Assembly (NCBI RefSeq): GCF_020091405.1 | Contig: NZ_CP081903.1 | Location: 3,720,501 to 3,784,500 of the forward strand | Reading direction: 5' to 3' | Source of the DNA: Bacteroides cellulosilyticus | Lineage (GTDB): Bacteria; Bacteroidota; Bacteroidia; Bacteroidales; Bacteroidaceae | DNA: 64,000 bases | Shown here: positions 33,980 to 42,410 of the stretch, one piece after another | Numbering within the stretch: the first letter of the stretch is position 1 | Layout: each line of letters starts with the position of its first letter | Notes under the pieces: model-generated | What the model was told of the DNA's origin: nothing | Database searches by the model: none | The model's input: only the letters and a program-made list of their open reading frames with translations | Position numbers and translations under genes: made by a program

Positions 33980-35710
33980 CTAATTGTAACCCGGGTTCTG
34001 CTCAAGTGTATGATCCGCTCCCATCATATCCCGTGGGATAGGGAAGATATCCCAGTGTGAATCTGCATCGGGTTTCTTGTCCCACCATTCTTCCGTACAG
34101 TACAGTCCCCAGCGGATAAGATCGGTCCGGCGGCGTCCTTCGGCAAGGAATTCACGTCCCCATTCATCGTAAAGCTCGTCTTGCGTCAGGGTTACTGCAC
34201 CTTCGGGCTTGTACAGGTATTCTGCCCATGTATCTTGCGGATAGTTACGTTTACGTACCGTATTCAGCAGCCGGGCAGCTCCGTCCACATCGTTTGCTTT
34301 GAACTTACATTCCGCCAATGAGTAGTAGATTTCCGCCAGACGAATTTCATTGTAATCGGCTTCGCGCTTCCCTGCGTCTTCGTCGCTGTAGATGGGATAC
34401 TTCACAAAATGCCATCCGGAGTTATGGTCGCCGGTATTCATGTTTGAAGTGCGGTCGGCGGGAAGTTGATCCGGAGCGAGTTCGTGAAATACTCCTACCT
34501 GGTCGCGGATGTAGATTTCATATCCTCCTACGGGAGAAGTCACTTTCTTTTGGGTGCCGTCATCGGCGATATAAGGCAGGTAGCCATAAAGGAACATACC
34601 TTCACGGGTACTGTTGCCCAGATTCCGGTACATGGTCAGGCGATAATCTTTCGGATATTTCTTGAATTTGCTGACAAACTTGCCGAGTTTGAAGTTATAT
34701 TCATTATTATTCAGGTCGAGACTGGGTTGCAAGGCATATTTGGTATTGAAGTCTCCTTGCTTGAAAGCGCCGAAGTAGAAACGTGCATTGACAGGGACAG
34801 CCCACCAGTATGTATCGCCCGTATAGTGCCAGTAACTACGCCCGTAGGACGACGGGAAAGCAAAGATGGTTTCGTTGCATCGGTCGTTTGTCCAGTCGAA
34901 TACTTCGTCCCAGGTCTTTCCCAGTTCGTAGAAGCCATAGTCACCGTCCAGAATGTTTTGGGCGTATGTGGCGCATTCCGTATATTTAGAAGTTCCGATC
35001 CATTTCTCCGCGTTCAGATAGAGGCGCACTAACAATGCGGCTGCACCGGCTTTGGTCCACTGTCCTTGTGCTATCCCGTTGCCGGCATTACCGTTCTTGG
35101 CTGGTAGTGCTTCGATAGATGTTTTCAGTTCCGTTTCGATAAAGTTGAACAGTTCCTGCGGTGTCACTTGTCCGACGGAGTTCTTGCTCTGGTCCAGGCT
35201 GACAGCTAACGGTACATTGCGGAAAGCATCCAGCAGACGGATGTAGAACCATGCGCGTAAAGCCTTGTTCTGTGCGATGAAGTTATCCATCTCCGACTGT
35301 GACATGTTGAATTTGGCAGGGTCCAGCTTTTGCAGGTCATCTATGACGGAATTGGCCTGCATGATTCCGGTGAAACAGTTTTCCCATTCACTTTTGATGG
35401 ATTCATTGTCGGCAGCCCAGGTATGGTAGTGCAGGTATTGCCATTTGGCATTGTCATACCACCAGCCATCGCGTGCCCAGGTACCCAGTTGATCGGCACA
35501 ACACTCCTGCAACACCTGGCGCGGCCCGATGCTGTAGAATCCATGTTCGAAGGGGCGGAATGTGGCTTTGATAATATCATCCTTTGTATTGTAATAGTTG
35601 GTAGACATGATTTGGTCGTATACCGTTTCCGTAAGGTCGGTGCATGCGCTGAGGGAGCCGAGAAGCAATACTCCTGCCAGCGAACCGGTTAATATATTCT
35701 TGAGTTTCAT
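33980..35710 (-). CDS. SusD/RagB-family glycan-binding lipoprotein
   Basis: The 576-residue protein opens with MKLKNILTGSLAGVLLLGSLSACTDL (lipobox LSAC) and shows SusD features: an alpha-helical TPR-type scaffold, FIAQNKALRAWFYIRLLDAFRNVPL, LNAEKWIG and the C-terminal RLAEIYYSLAECKFKANDVDGAARLLNTVRKRNY, then DELYDEWGREFLAEGRRRTDLIRWG. It forms the lid of the SusC transporter and binds the polysaccharide. It lies 28 bp downstream of susC. Confidence 0.94.
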   Translation of the reverse strand: MKLKNILTGSLAGVLLLGSLSACTDLTETVYDQIMSTNYYNTKDDIIKATFRPFEHGFYSIGPRQVLQECCADQLGTWARDGWWYDNAKWQYLHYHTWAADNESIKSEWENCFTGIMQANSVIDDLQKLDPAKFNMSQSEMDNFIAQNKALRAWFYIRLLDAFRNVPLAVSLDQSKNSVGQVTPQELFNFIETELKTSIEALPAKNGNAGNGIAQGQWTKAGAAALLVRLYLNAEKWIGTSKYTECATYAQNILDGDYGFYELGKTWDEVFDWTNDRCNETIFAFPSSYGRSYWHYTGDTYWWAVPVNARFYFGAFKQGDFNTKYALQPSLDLNNNEYNFKLGKFVSKFKKYPKDYRLTMYRNLGNSTREGMFLYGYLPYIADDGTQKKVTSPVGGYEIYIRDQVGVFHELAPDQLPADRTSNMNTGDHNSGWHFVKYPIYSDEDAGKREADYNEIRLAEIYYSLAECKFKANDVDGAARLLNTVRKRNYPQDTWAEYLYKPEGAVTLTQDELYDEWGREFLAEGRRRTDLIRWGLYCTEEWWDKKPDADSHWDIFPIPRDMMGADHTLEQNPGYN

Positions 35711-35738
35711 ATTTCTATTGTTTTTTAAGGTTATACAT

Positions 35739-38700
35739 TTAGAAGTCTAATTGGACACCGAACATGACCTGTGTAGTGGAAGGATAGTACCGGCGGGTAC
35801 CTTCCGTACCGTTCAGGTTCACACCCGGAGTCAATCCGTTGGTCTGGTAAGTCGAAGGATCTACGCCATTGAAACCTGTAATGGTAGCAAGATTCTTTCC
35901 GGTGACGTAGAGGCGGGCACTGTCCAGCCACTTGTTGTTGATTTGGAAAGTGTAGCTCAGGGTTACCATATCGAGCTTCACATAGTCGCCGCGTTCTATG
36001 AAATAGTCGGTCAGCACATTCTTACCTTTCTTAATGGCCGCATTCTTGGTATATGCTTTTTTCAGCACATTGCTTTGCATACTGGGAATGCCCCAGTAGA
36101 AGTCGTGTACATTGAAGAGGTCGAAGCCGAAAGCACCGCGAAGGAAGATGGTTAATCCCCAGTTCTTATACGTCAAGGTATTGGTCATGGAGGCTGTGAA
36201 TTTGGGAAGTCCGTTACCGGTTACCCGCTTGTCTTCTTCTTTGGCATCGGATATTTTAATCATCTCCGTATTGTCTTTGTTCCATACTACCCAGTCGCCA
36301 TCGGCATCGATACCGGCATACTTCCAGGTGTAATAATTACCCAGGCGTTGTCCTTCTTCTATACGTTGCAACTTGCCCGGTTGATTCGGGCTTTCCATAT
36401 TCGCCAGGTCGTAATAATTCTGTCCGGTGAACTCGTTGTTGGAGAACTTGAGGAACTTGTTCTCATTGGTGGCGCCTACCAGATTGACGGTATAGGTGAA
36501 ATCTTTCATCTTCACGGCCTGAATATTCAGGTCGACTTCGATACCGGTGTTGCGCATGGTACCTACATTGACAAAAGTGGTAGAGAACAAGTAGGGAGGA
36601 ACGGGCACATTGTAGTCGCCCAGCAAATCTTGTTGCTTACGGTTGTAGTAATTGACCGAACCGCTCAATATTCCTTTAAACAGACTGAAGTCCACGCCGA
36701 TGTTCCAGTTTTTACCTTTTTCCCACTTCAGTCCCGGATTAGGATTCTTACCTGCACCCCATACGGTGAAGTATTGGCCGTTGTAGTAGTAACTGCCGAA
36801 ACTGCTCATGGTAGACAAGGACAGGTAATTGCCGAAATCCTGATTACCGGTTACACCGTAGTCACCACGTATTTTCAAGTCGTCAATCCATATGATGTCT
36901 TTCATGAAAGCCTCTTCACTGATACGCCAGCCGGCAGATACGGCGGGGAAGTAACCCCATTTATTGTCATCTCCGAAACGGGAGGAACCTTCGTATCTCA
37001 GAGAAGCGGTCATCAGGTAGCGGTTCTTGTAGTCATAACTCAGGCGGCCGAAGAAAGCAATCAGTTTGGAGTCGCTTTTGTTGGTGCCCATTTCGTTGCG
37101 TCCTTCTTCCTTGGCCCATTCACCGGAACCGAGGTTGTTGTACAGAAGCCCGTCGGAAGAGAAATCTTTATTGGCGGCATTCAGACCTGAATTCTGGAAG
37201 TATTGATACGAGTAGCCTACCATGGCGCGGGCACGGTGTCCCTTCAATTCCATAGCGTAGTTGCCCAGCCATTCAAGACTATGCTGGCGGTATTTGCTGT
37301 AAGTGCGGCTGGCTTCTCCTTTATAGTCGTTCTTCATTGCCAGGCGGCTTGTGGAAGGACGGAACCAGTAGTCGAAATTATCCGATTGCTGGTCGGCAAA
37401 AGTCAGTTGCGTACTGAGGGAATGAATGGAATGACCGTCTTTGGCGAGTAGAGGAAGTAAGTTTAGCTTTACAGTGGCATCCCAATCCAATAGTTTGGTT
37501 TCACCACCGTTTTGTTCCAGCTTCAGTTCTTCTACAGGATTCCATAAGGCTTCCTGTCCGGTGAAGTCAGAGTAAAGATTCGGGTTTTCCGGATCAAACA
37601 GTGGGGTAGTGGGGTTGGCGTCCATAGCTATCTTGAAGGCATCCCAGGAGGAATTTTCACGGTAAGCGATACGCGGTGCGATATTTACGGAGAAATCTAA
37701 CAGCCCGTTTTTTGTGGTATGGTTGATAGAGGCGCGTGCACCATACTCTTCGCGACTGGAACGTATATCGATACCGGTCGCATTGCGGTAATCCACACTG
37801 ACACGGTAATTACTCTGGCTGGTACCTCCTGACAGTGTGACGGTGTGCTGATGGGTGAAACCGGTGCGGGTAATCTCGTCAATCCAGTTGGTAGCTCCAC
37901 CCAGGTCACTGGTCGGATTGTTGGGAACACGGTATTCGCGGAACTCTTCGGCAGTCAGTTGGTCGAGTTCATGCAGAGGAATACTGGCGGTCAGCATACC
38001 ATTATAGGTGGCATGGAATTTACCGTCGCGTGATCCCTTCTTGGTGGTGATGACGATTACGCCGTTGCTACCCCGTGTACCGTAGATGGCGGAGGCTGCA
38101 CCGTCTTTTAGAATATCCATGGAGGCGATATCGTTGGGATTGATATTGGTCAGGTTGCCGCCGGGAATGCCGTCGATTACGATCAGCGGGCCCAATCCGG
38201 CAGCACGTGAGGAAATGCCGCGAATCTGGATACTTGCCTGGTTGTTAGGGTCGGCGGCAGCTGTGTTGGTTACGGATACACCGGCCACTTTTCCCTGTAT
38301 CATCATGGAAGGGTCCAGACTGCTGATATGGAGAAAGTCCTTGCTGGAGATGTGTGATACGGCAGAGGTAAGTTCTTTCTTATCCAGCGTTCCGTATCCG
38401 ATAACGACTACTTCGTTCAGAGCTTGTACATCGTCTTCCATACGAATATTGATAGTCTTACGCCCGTCTACTTTCACTTCCTGCGTTTTGTAGCTGATGA
38501 AGGAGAAGCGTAGGGTACTTGTGGGGCGGACGGTCAGCGAATATTTACCGTCGACATCGGTTATGGCTCCGTTGGTGGTTCCTTTTTCTGCAACAGATAC
38601 ACCGATCAGAGGTTCATTGTTAGTGTCCGTCACTATTCCCGATACTTTGATGGTTGTGTTTTGGGCATTCAGTAATGCAGGGAGCAGGAAGAACATTCCA

Positions 38701-38753
38701 AGGAGTACATGAAAGTACATTTTCCAAGGATAAATCTTAGTTTTCTTTTTCAT
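35739..38753 (-). CDS. SusC/RagA-family TonB-linked outer-membrane transporter
   Basis: A 1004-residue protein from the chosen start, with signal MKKKTKIYPWKMYFHVLLGM...LLNAQ, a carboxypeptidase-regulatory-like domain (VSGIVTDTNNEPLIGVSVAEKG), the region EVVVIGYGTLDKKELTSAVS typical of SusC, a plug (MIQGKVAGVSVTNTAAADPNN, STRGSNGVIVITTKKG-like) and a 22-strand barrel ending VMFGVQLDF. It imports oligosaccharides with TonB energy. Start 38753 is chosen because the -7 element at 38805-38812 overlaps the longer frame. Confidence 0.94.
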   Translation of the reverse strand: MKKKTKIYPWKMYFHVLLGMFFLLPALLNAQNTTIKVSGIVTDTNNEPLIGVSVAEKGTTNGAITDVDGKYSLTVRPTSTLRFSFISYKTQEVKVDGRKTINIRMEDDVQALNEVVVIGYGTLDKKELTSAVSHISSKDFLHISSLDPSMMIQGKVAGVSVTNTAAADPNNQASIQIRGISSRAAGLGPLIVIDGIPGGNLTNINPNDIASMDILKDGAASAIYGTRGSNGVIVITTKKGSRDGKFHATYNGMLTASIPLHELDQLTAEEFREYRVPNNPTSDLGGATNWIDEITRTGFTHQHTVTLSGGTSQSNYRVSVDYRNATGIDIRSSREEYGARASINHTTKNGLLDFSVNIAPRIAYRENSSWDAFKIAMDANPTTPLFDPENPNLYSDFTGQEALWNPVEELKLEQNGGETKLLDWDATVKLNLLPLLAKDGHSIHSLSTQLTFADQQSDNFDYWFRPSTSRLAMKNDYKGEASRTYSKYRQHSLEWLGNYAMELKGHRARAMVGYSYQYFQNSGLNAANKDFSSDGLLYNNLGSGEWAKEEGRNEMGTNKSDSKLIAFFGRLSYDYKNRYLMTASLRYEGSSRFGDDNKWGYFPAVSAGWRISEEAFMKDIIWIDDLKIRGDYGVTGNQDFGNYLSLSTMSSFGSYYYNGQYFTVWGAGKNPNPGLKWEKGKNWNIGVDFSLFKGILSGSVNYYNRKQQDLLGDYNVPVPPYLFSTTFVNVGTMRNTGIEVDLNIQAVKMKDFTYTVNLVGATNENKFLKFSNNEFTGQNYYDLANMESPNQPGKLQRIEEGQRLGNYYTWKYAGIDADGDWVVWNKDNTEMIKISDAKEEDKRVTGNGLPKFTASMTNTLTYKNWGLTIFLRGAFGFDLFNVHDFYWGIPSMQSNVLKKAYTKNAAIKKGKNVLTDYFIERGDYVKLDMVTLSYTFQINNKWLDSARLYVTGKNLATITGFNGVDPSTYQTNGLTPGVNLNGTEGTRRYYPSTTQVMFGVQLDF

Positions 38754-38804
38754 GGTACAGTGATTTAAATGAGTTAATAGGTTCAATGAATTTTTTCCTT
38801 GGGA

Positions 38805-38812
38805 CAAATGTA
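38805..38812 (-). promoter_or_regulatory. -7 element of the Sus-like operon
   Basis: On the minus strand it reads TAcaTTTG, 51 bp before the susC start. The 144-bp gap up to the SusR-like gene should hold the regulator site, but no clear repeat is seen. Confidence 0.6.
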
Positions 38813-38956
38813 TTTCGGATAGGCGGGAGAAAAAAGCAATGAAGACGGGATATAGAATGATAAAAGGAGAAATGCTCTGATATTCAAATCAATGCATTCC
38901 TCCTTTCAACGGAAAATTAAGGTCTGTTTTAGAGCCTTTTTAGAGATATTGCGTGG

Positions 38957-40552
38957 CTAAATTCCTTTCTTTATTTGCATAATGTATTCTTCGAACTCTT
39001 CTTTCGGCACAATTGTTTTTCCTTTTACTCGTGCCTTATATACATATATAGTATTAATAGATAGGTTGAGGAACTTAGCAATCCGCTCGTTCTCGGTCAC
39101 TCCCATACGAATCAGGGCAAAGATGCGCAACTCTGGTGGCAAGTTGCCTGCCTCATCCAGAATCACCTGGTCTTCCGGGCGGAAGAATTTATTGTATTCC
39201 GTCAGGAAATTCGGGAAGAGCTTCAGGAAGGTCTGGTCGAAGGATGAGAACATATTCTCCCGTTCAGACTTTATATCGAACTCCTTATGCGTGATTTGCA
39301 GATCATTGAATTGGCGTGCCTTCAATTTACGATCCTGTTTTTTCAGCAGATTCTCTACTTTGTCCAGATAATCGGATTTACCATAAAGAGATTGGAAGAT
39401 ATATTGGTCCTTGATCTCGTTGGACTCTTGTAGTTTTCCATTCACTTCTGATATTTCATTGAATTGCTGCTGAATGGATTGTTTAGCAGTTCTCAGCTTT
39501 TTCATTTGTTTATAAATGATGGACAGGGTGACTAAAAGTGAGATGACCAGCAGGCTCATTACTGCCAATGATATTGTCACTTCCCTTTTCCGCTCTTCTA
39601 TCATTGTCAGGCGCTGCTTTTCAATGATGGGGAGTATAGTGTTTATTTCCATCTTACGGTGTCGGGCATTGTAGAAGTTCGTTTCTTCCAGTGCAATCTG
39701 AATGTATTTGCTGGCACGCAGAACGTCTCCCTTTCCGTACAGATAACTTGCCAGTTCCTTCTTTGCCGTCGTTTCCCGTGTAGCCGACCGTATATCCTGT
39801 ATAGCTGATAGTGCCATGTAGTAAATGGCATGTTCAAAATCTCCCATCCCTATGTACATACGTCCCAGCATGGAGTAGATGATTGCTTTTTCATGTGGAC
39901 AAACGTCGTAATCATTTAGCATTTGCTTGTACATCTGTATTTTCTTCTCATTGTCGCCCACACTGAATTTGAAAGCCTCTATCTTCTGGTGATAGAAGGA
40001 ATTCTCGGGAGTATAGAGCAGGGCGGAATCACAATAGAGTGTTATCTTCTGGTTATAGTCTGCATTGAAAGGCGTTCCTTCATTGTAACTACTCATGTCG
40101 GAGTATAATCTCATGCATAGTTGATAGTAATCGGACTTGATAGAATCCGTAACATCTCCCACATGGATGGATTTCATCATGTCGTATGCTTCTTTGAATA
40201 GTCCGGTGGAAAGATAGCAATAAAGTAAGTTACAATCCGCCTCAGCCGACAGGTTCTTATCTACTAACTGGCGTGATATTTCTTCCGTTTGTATGGCATA
40301 AGAGTAAGCTGAATCGTATTGATAAGTGATGTATTCATTGAACAGACGGTTGCAGAGATTATACTTTTCCTGCTGGTTCTTGACGTATCGGAATTGCTGT
40401 TTTATGTCTTCTAACTTCTTTTCTTTCTGTTGGTAGTAGATTTCACGGTGTTCTATCTCGCTATCAAGGACAGAGAGTATAGAATCCACACGTTCTTTGG
40501 CGGACAGTCCAATAATCTGGCAGAGGAGCAAGAGGCTGAATAGGTATTTCAT
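38957..40552 (-). CDS. SusR-like membrane-bound transcription regulator
   Basis: The 531-residue protein has a Sec signal, a periplasmic TPR-like helical domain (residues ~25-310), one membrane helix (VTISLAVMSLLVISLLVTLSI, about 325-345), a coiled coil and a C-terminal LuxR-type helix-turn-helix (LRIFALIRMGVTENERIAKFLNLSINTIYVYKARVKGK, about 475-515). This is the architecture of SusR, the maltose-sensing activator of starch genes. It is transcribed in the same direction as susC from its own promoter (40581-40588) and likely activates the downstream operon. Confidence 0.82.
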   Translation of the reverse strand: MKYLFSLLLLCQIIGLSAKERVDSILSVLDSEIEHREIYYQQKEKKLEDIKQQFRYVKNQQEKYNLCNRLFNEYITYQYDSAYSYAIQTEEISRQLVDKNLSAEADCNLLYCYLSTGLFKEAYDMMKSIHVGDVTDSIKSDYYQLCMRLYSDMSSYNEGTPFNADYNQKITLYCDSALLYTPENSFYHQKIEAFKFSVGDNEKKIQMYKQMLNDYDVCPHEKAIIYSMLGRMYIGMGDFEHAIYYMALSAIQDIRSATRETTAKKELASYLYGKGDVLRASKYIQIALEETNFYNARHRKMEINTILPIIEKQRLTMIEERKREVTISLAVMSLLVISLLVTLSIIYKQMKKLRTAKQSIQQQFNEISEVNGKLQESNEIKDQYIFQSLYGKSDYLDKVENLLKKQDRKLKARQFNDLQITHKEFDIKSERENMFSSFDQTFLKLFPNFLTEYNKFFRPEDQVILDEAGNLPPELRIFALIRMGVTENERIAKFLNLSINTIYVYKARVKGKTIVPKEEFEEYIMQIKKGI

Positions 40553-40580
40553 AATATGTATGTGGGTTAAGAAAGTACTG

Positions 40581-40588
40581 CAAATTTA
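40581..40588 (-). promoter_or_regulatory. -7 element of the SusR-like gene
   Basis: On the minus strand it reads TAaaTTTG, 28 bp before the start at 40552. Confidence 0.6.
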
Positions 40589-40765
40589 GAGATTTATTTT
40601 AAATATTGCCTGTGAGTAAGAGAAAATAGTCGTTAACTTATTTATAGGAACTGATATTAATTAAGAGCATATCTGTAAAGTTCAGTATAATATCAGAGAA
40701 TTGAGTGATTTCAGTCTTTCAAAGATTTTGTTGATAGGCAATAAGAGTGTCATTGGGAAAAACAT

Positions 40766-40773
40766 TATCTTTG
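40766..40773 (+). promoter_or_regulatory. -7 element of the PAS-dinB transcript
   Basis: TAtcTTTG lies 20 bp before the ATG at 40794, which rules out the longer frame from 40701. Confidence 0.65.
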
Positions 40774-40793
40774 GGGGCATAAAAGTAAAAGGT

Positions 40794-41150
40794 ATGAACC
40801 GTAACTTTATAACAAAAACTATGTACGAATGGGCTAATGAAATGAACTGTGCCGTAACCGTATGTGACACAGAAGGAGTCATCCTTTATATGAATGAGAA
40901 AGCATGCTGCACGTTTACCAAACATGGCAATCTGATAGGCAAGAATCTATTTGATTGTCATAACCCGCAATCGCAGGACAAGATACGCGAACTGCTTGAA
41001 ACGGGAGGTATCAATGCTTATACCATTGAGAAGAACGGAGTCAGGAAAATGATTTATCAGACGGCATGGAAACAGGATGGTGTGGTGGGAGGCCTGGTAG
41101 AGATTTCCATGGAGATACCCGGAGAGATGCCACACTATGTGAGGAAATGA
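40794..41150 (+). CDS. Small stand-alone PAS-domain protein
   Basis: The 118-residue protein is essentially one PAS domain: EWANEMNCAVTVCDTEGVILYMNEKACCTF, the helix GNLIGKNLFDCHNP, then NAYTIEKNGVRKMIYQTAWKQDGVVGGLVEISMEI. It has no output domain and no signal peptide, so it is probably a cytoplasmic sensor or binding protein. The start is set by the promoter at 40766-40773. DinB follows after 26 bp on the same strand, so a link to stress response is possible but unproven. Confidence 0.72.
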   Translation: MNRNFITKTMYEWANEMNCAVTVCDTEGVILYMNEKACCTFTKHGNLIGKNLFDCHNPQSQDKIRELLETGGINAYTIEKNGVRKMIYQTAWKQDGVVGGLVEISMEIPGEMPHYVRK

Positions 41151-41176
41151 ATCGTAAAATGGAAAGGTGATTATGC

Positions 41177-42280
41177 ATGATGTGTTGCGAAGGCACTGAA
41201 CGAAAAATCATACATATAGATATGGATGCGTTTTACGCATCTGTAGAACAGCGTGACAATCCAGAGTTGCGCGGAAAACCTATTGCAGTGGGTTATGCCG
41301 AAGAACGTGGTGTAGTGGCAGCTGCCAGTTATGAGGCGCGTCGCTTTGGAGTTCGTTCGGCTATGCCATCCACGAAAGCAAAGCGGCTTTGTCCGCAACT
41401 TATCTTTGTGCCCGGACGGATGGAGGTGTATAAGGATGTTTCCCGCCAGATACATGAAATTTTTCATGAATATACGGATATCATTGAGCCGCTTTCGTTG
41501 GATGAGGCTTTCCTGGATGTGACAGAGAATAAATCCGGCATTCCATTGGCTGTGGACATTGCCAAGGAAATCAAACAGAAGATACAGAGAGAACTTAATC
41601 TTGTAGCATCCGCCGGTATATCTTATAATAAGTTCCTGGCAAAGATTGCTTCGGACTATCGCAAGCCGGATGGACTGTGTACCATCCACCCTGACCAGGC
41701 GCTGGATTTTATAGCCCGTCTTCCCATCGAGAGTTTCTGGGGCGTAGGCCCGGTGACGGCAAAGAAGATGCATTCATTAGGGATTCACAATGGAGAACAG
41801 TTGCGAGCCTGTTCACAGGCCATGTTACTGCGTGAGTTCGGAAAAGTCGGTTCATCGTATTATGATTGTGCAAGAGGTATTGATCTTCGTCCGGTGGAGT
41901 CGGTGCGTATTCGTAAATCTATCGGCTGTGAACATACATTGGAGAAAGATATCTCGCAACGTTCATCGGTTATCATCGAGTTATATCATACTGCGGTGGA
42001 ACTGGTTGGGCGTCTGGAACATAAAGATTTTAGAGGAAACACACTGACGCTGAAAATCAAATTTCATGATTTCAACCAGATAACCCGTAGTATTACGCAA
42101 TCCAAAGAATTAATAACTCTTGATGTGATTCTTCCCTTGGCGAAACAATTACTGAAAGAAGTGGATTATGAACACCATCCTATCCGGCTGATAGGCCTCT
42201 CTGTTTCTAATCCGCGGGAGGAGACAGAGGAGAAGGGCGTTTGGGAACAGTTGAGTTTTGAGTTTAGTGATTGGAAATGA
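41177..42280 (+). CDS. dinB: DNA polymerase IV (Y family)
   Basis: The 367-residue protein contains all Y-family signatures: IIHIDMDAFYASVEQRDNPEL (catalytic Asp), SYEARRFGVRSAMP, EPLSLDEAFLDVT (catalytic Asp-Glu), ASAGISYNKFLAKIASD and a little-finger domain ending SFEFSDWK. It does error-prone synthesis across damaged DNA. The C-terminal clamp-binding motif could be the last QLSFEF. It follows a PAS gene by 26 bp. No LexA-like site is evident. Confidence 0.93.
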   Translation: MMCCEGTERKIIHIDMDAFYASVEQRDNPELRGKPIAVGYAEERGVVAAASYEARRFGVRSAMPSTKAKRLCPQLIFVPGRMEVYKDVSRQIHEIFHEYTDIIEPLSLDEAFLDVTENKSGIPLAVDIAKEIKQKIQRELNLVASAGISYNKFLAKIASDYRKPDGLCTIHPDQALDFIARLPIESFWGVGPVTAKKMHSLGIHNGEQLRACSQAMLLREFGKVGSSYYDCARGIDLRPVESVRIRKSIGCEHTLEKDISQRSSVIIELYHTAVELVGRLEHKDFRGNTLTLKIKFHDFNQITRSITQSKELITLDVILPLAKQLLKEVDYEHHPIRLIGLSVSNPREETEEKGVWEQLSFEFSDWK

Positions 42281-42365
42281 ACTTGATTTATTAAACCGAT
42301 ATACAAATGGATGATTTTGTACCCAACTACGGATAATCAGGTACACTGTTCTGGCGGAACTTGTG

Positions 42366-42373
42366 TACTTTTG
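42366..42373 (+). promoter_or_regulatory. -7 element of the heparinase-type gene
   Basis: TActTTTG lies 37 bp before the ATG at 42411. Confidence 0.6.
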
Positions 42374-42410
42374 CCTCATCATATAACAGATAATCTAACT
42401 TTTAAATATC

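Noticed and set aside
36348..37190. A 280-residue frame on the plus strand
   Set aside because: It is antisense to the susC coding sequence, with no promoter and no recognisable domain.
40701..40793. N-terminal extension of the PAS protein
   Set aside because: It contains the promoter element at 40766-40773; the ATG at 40794 is the first one in the transcript.
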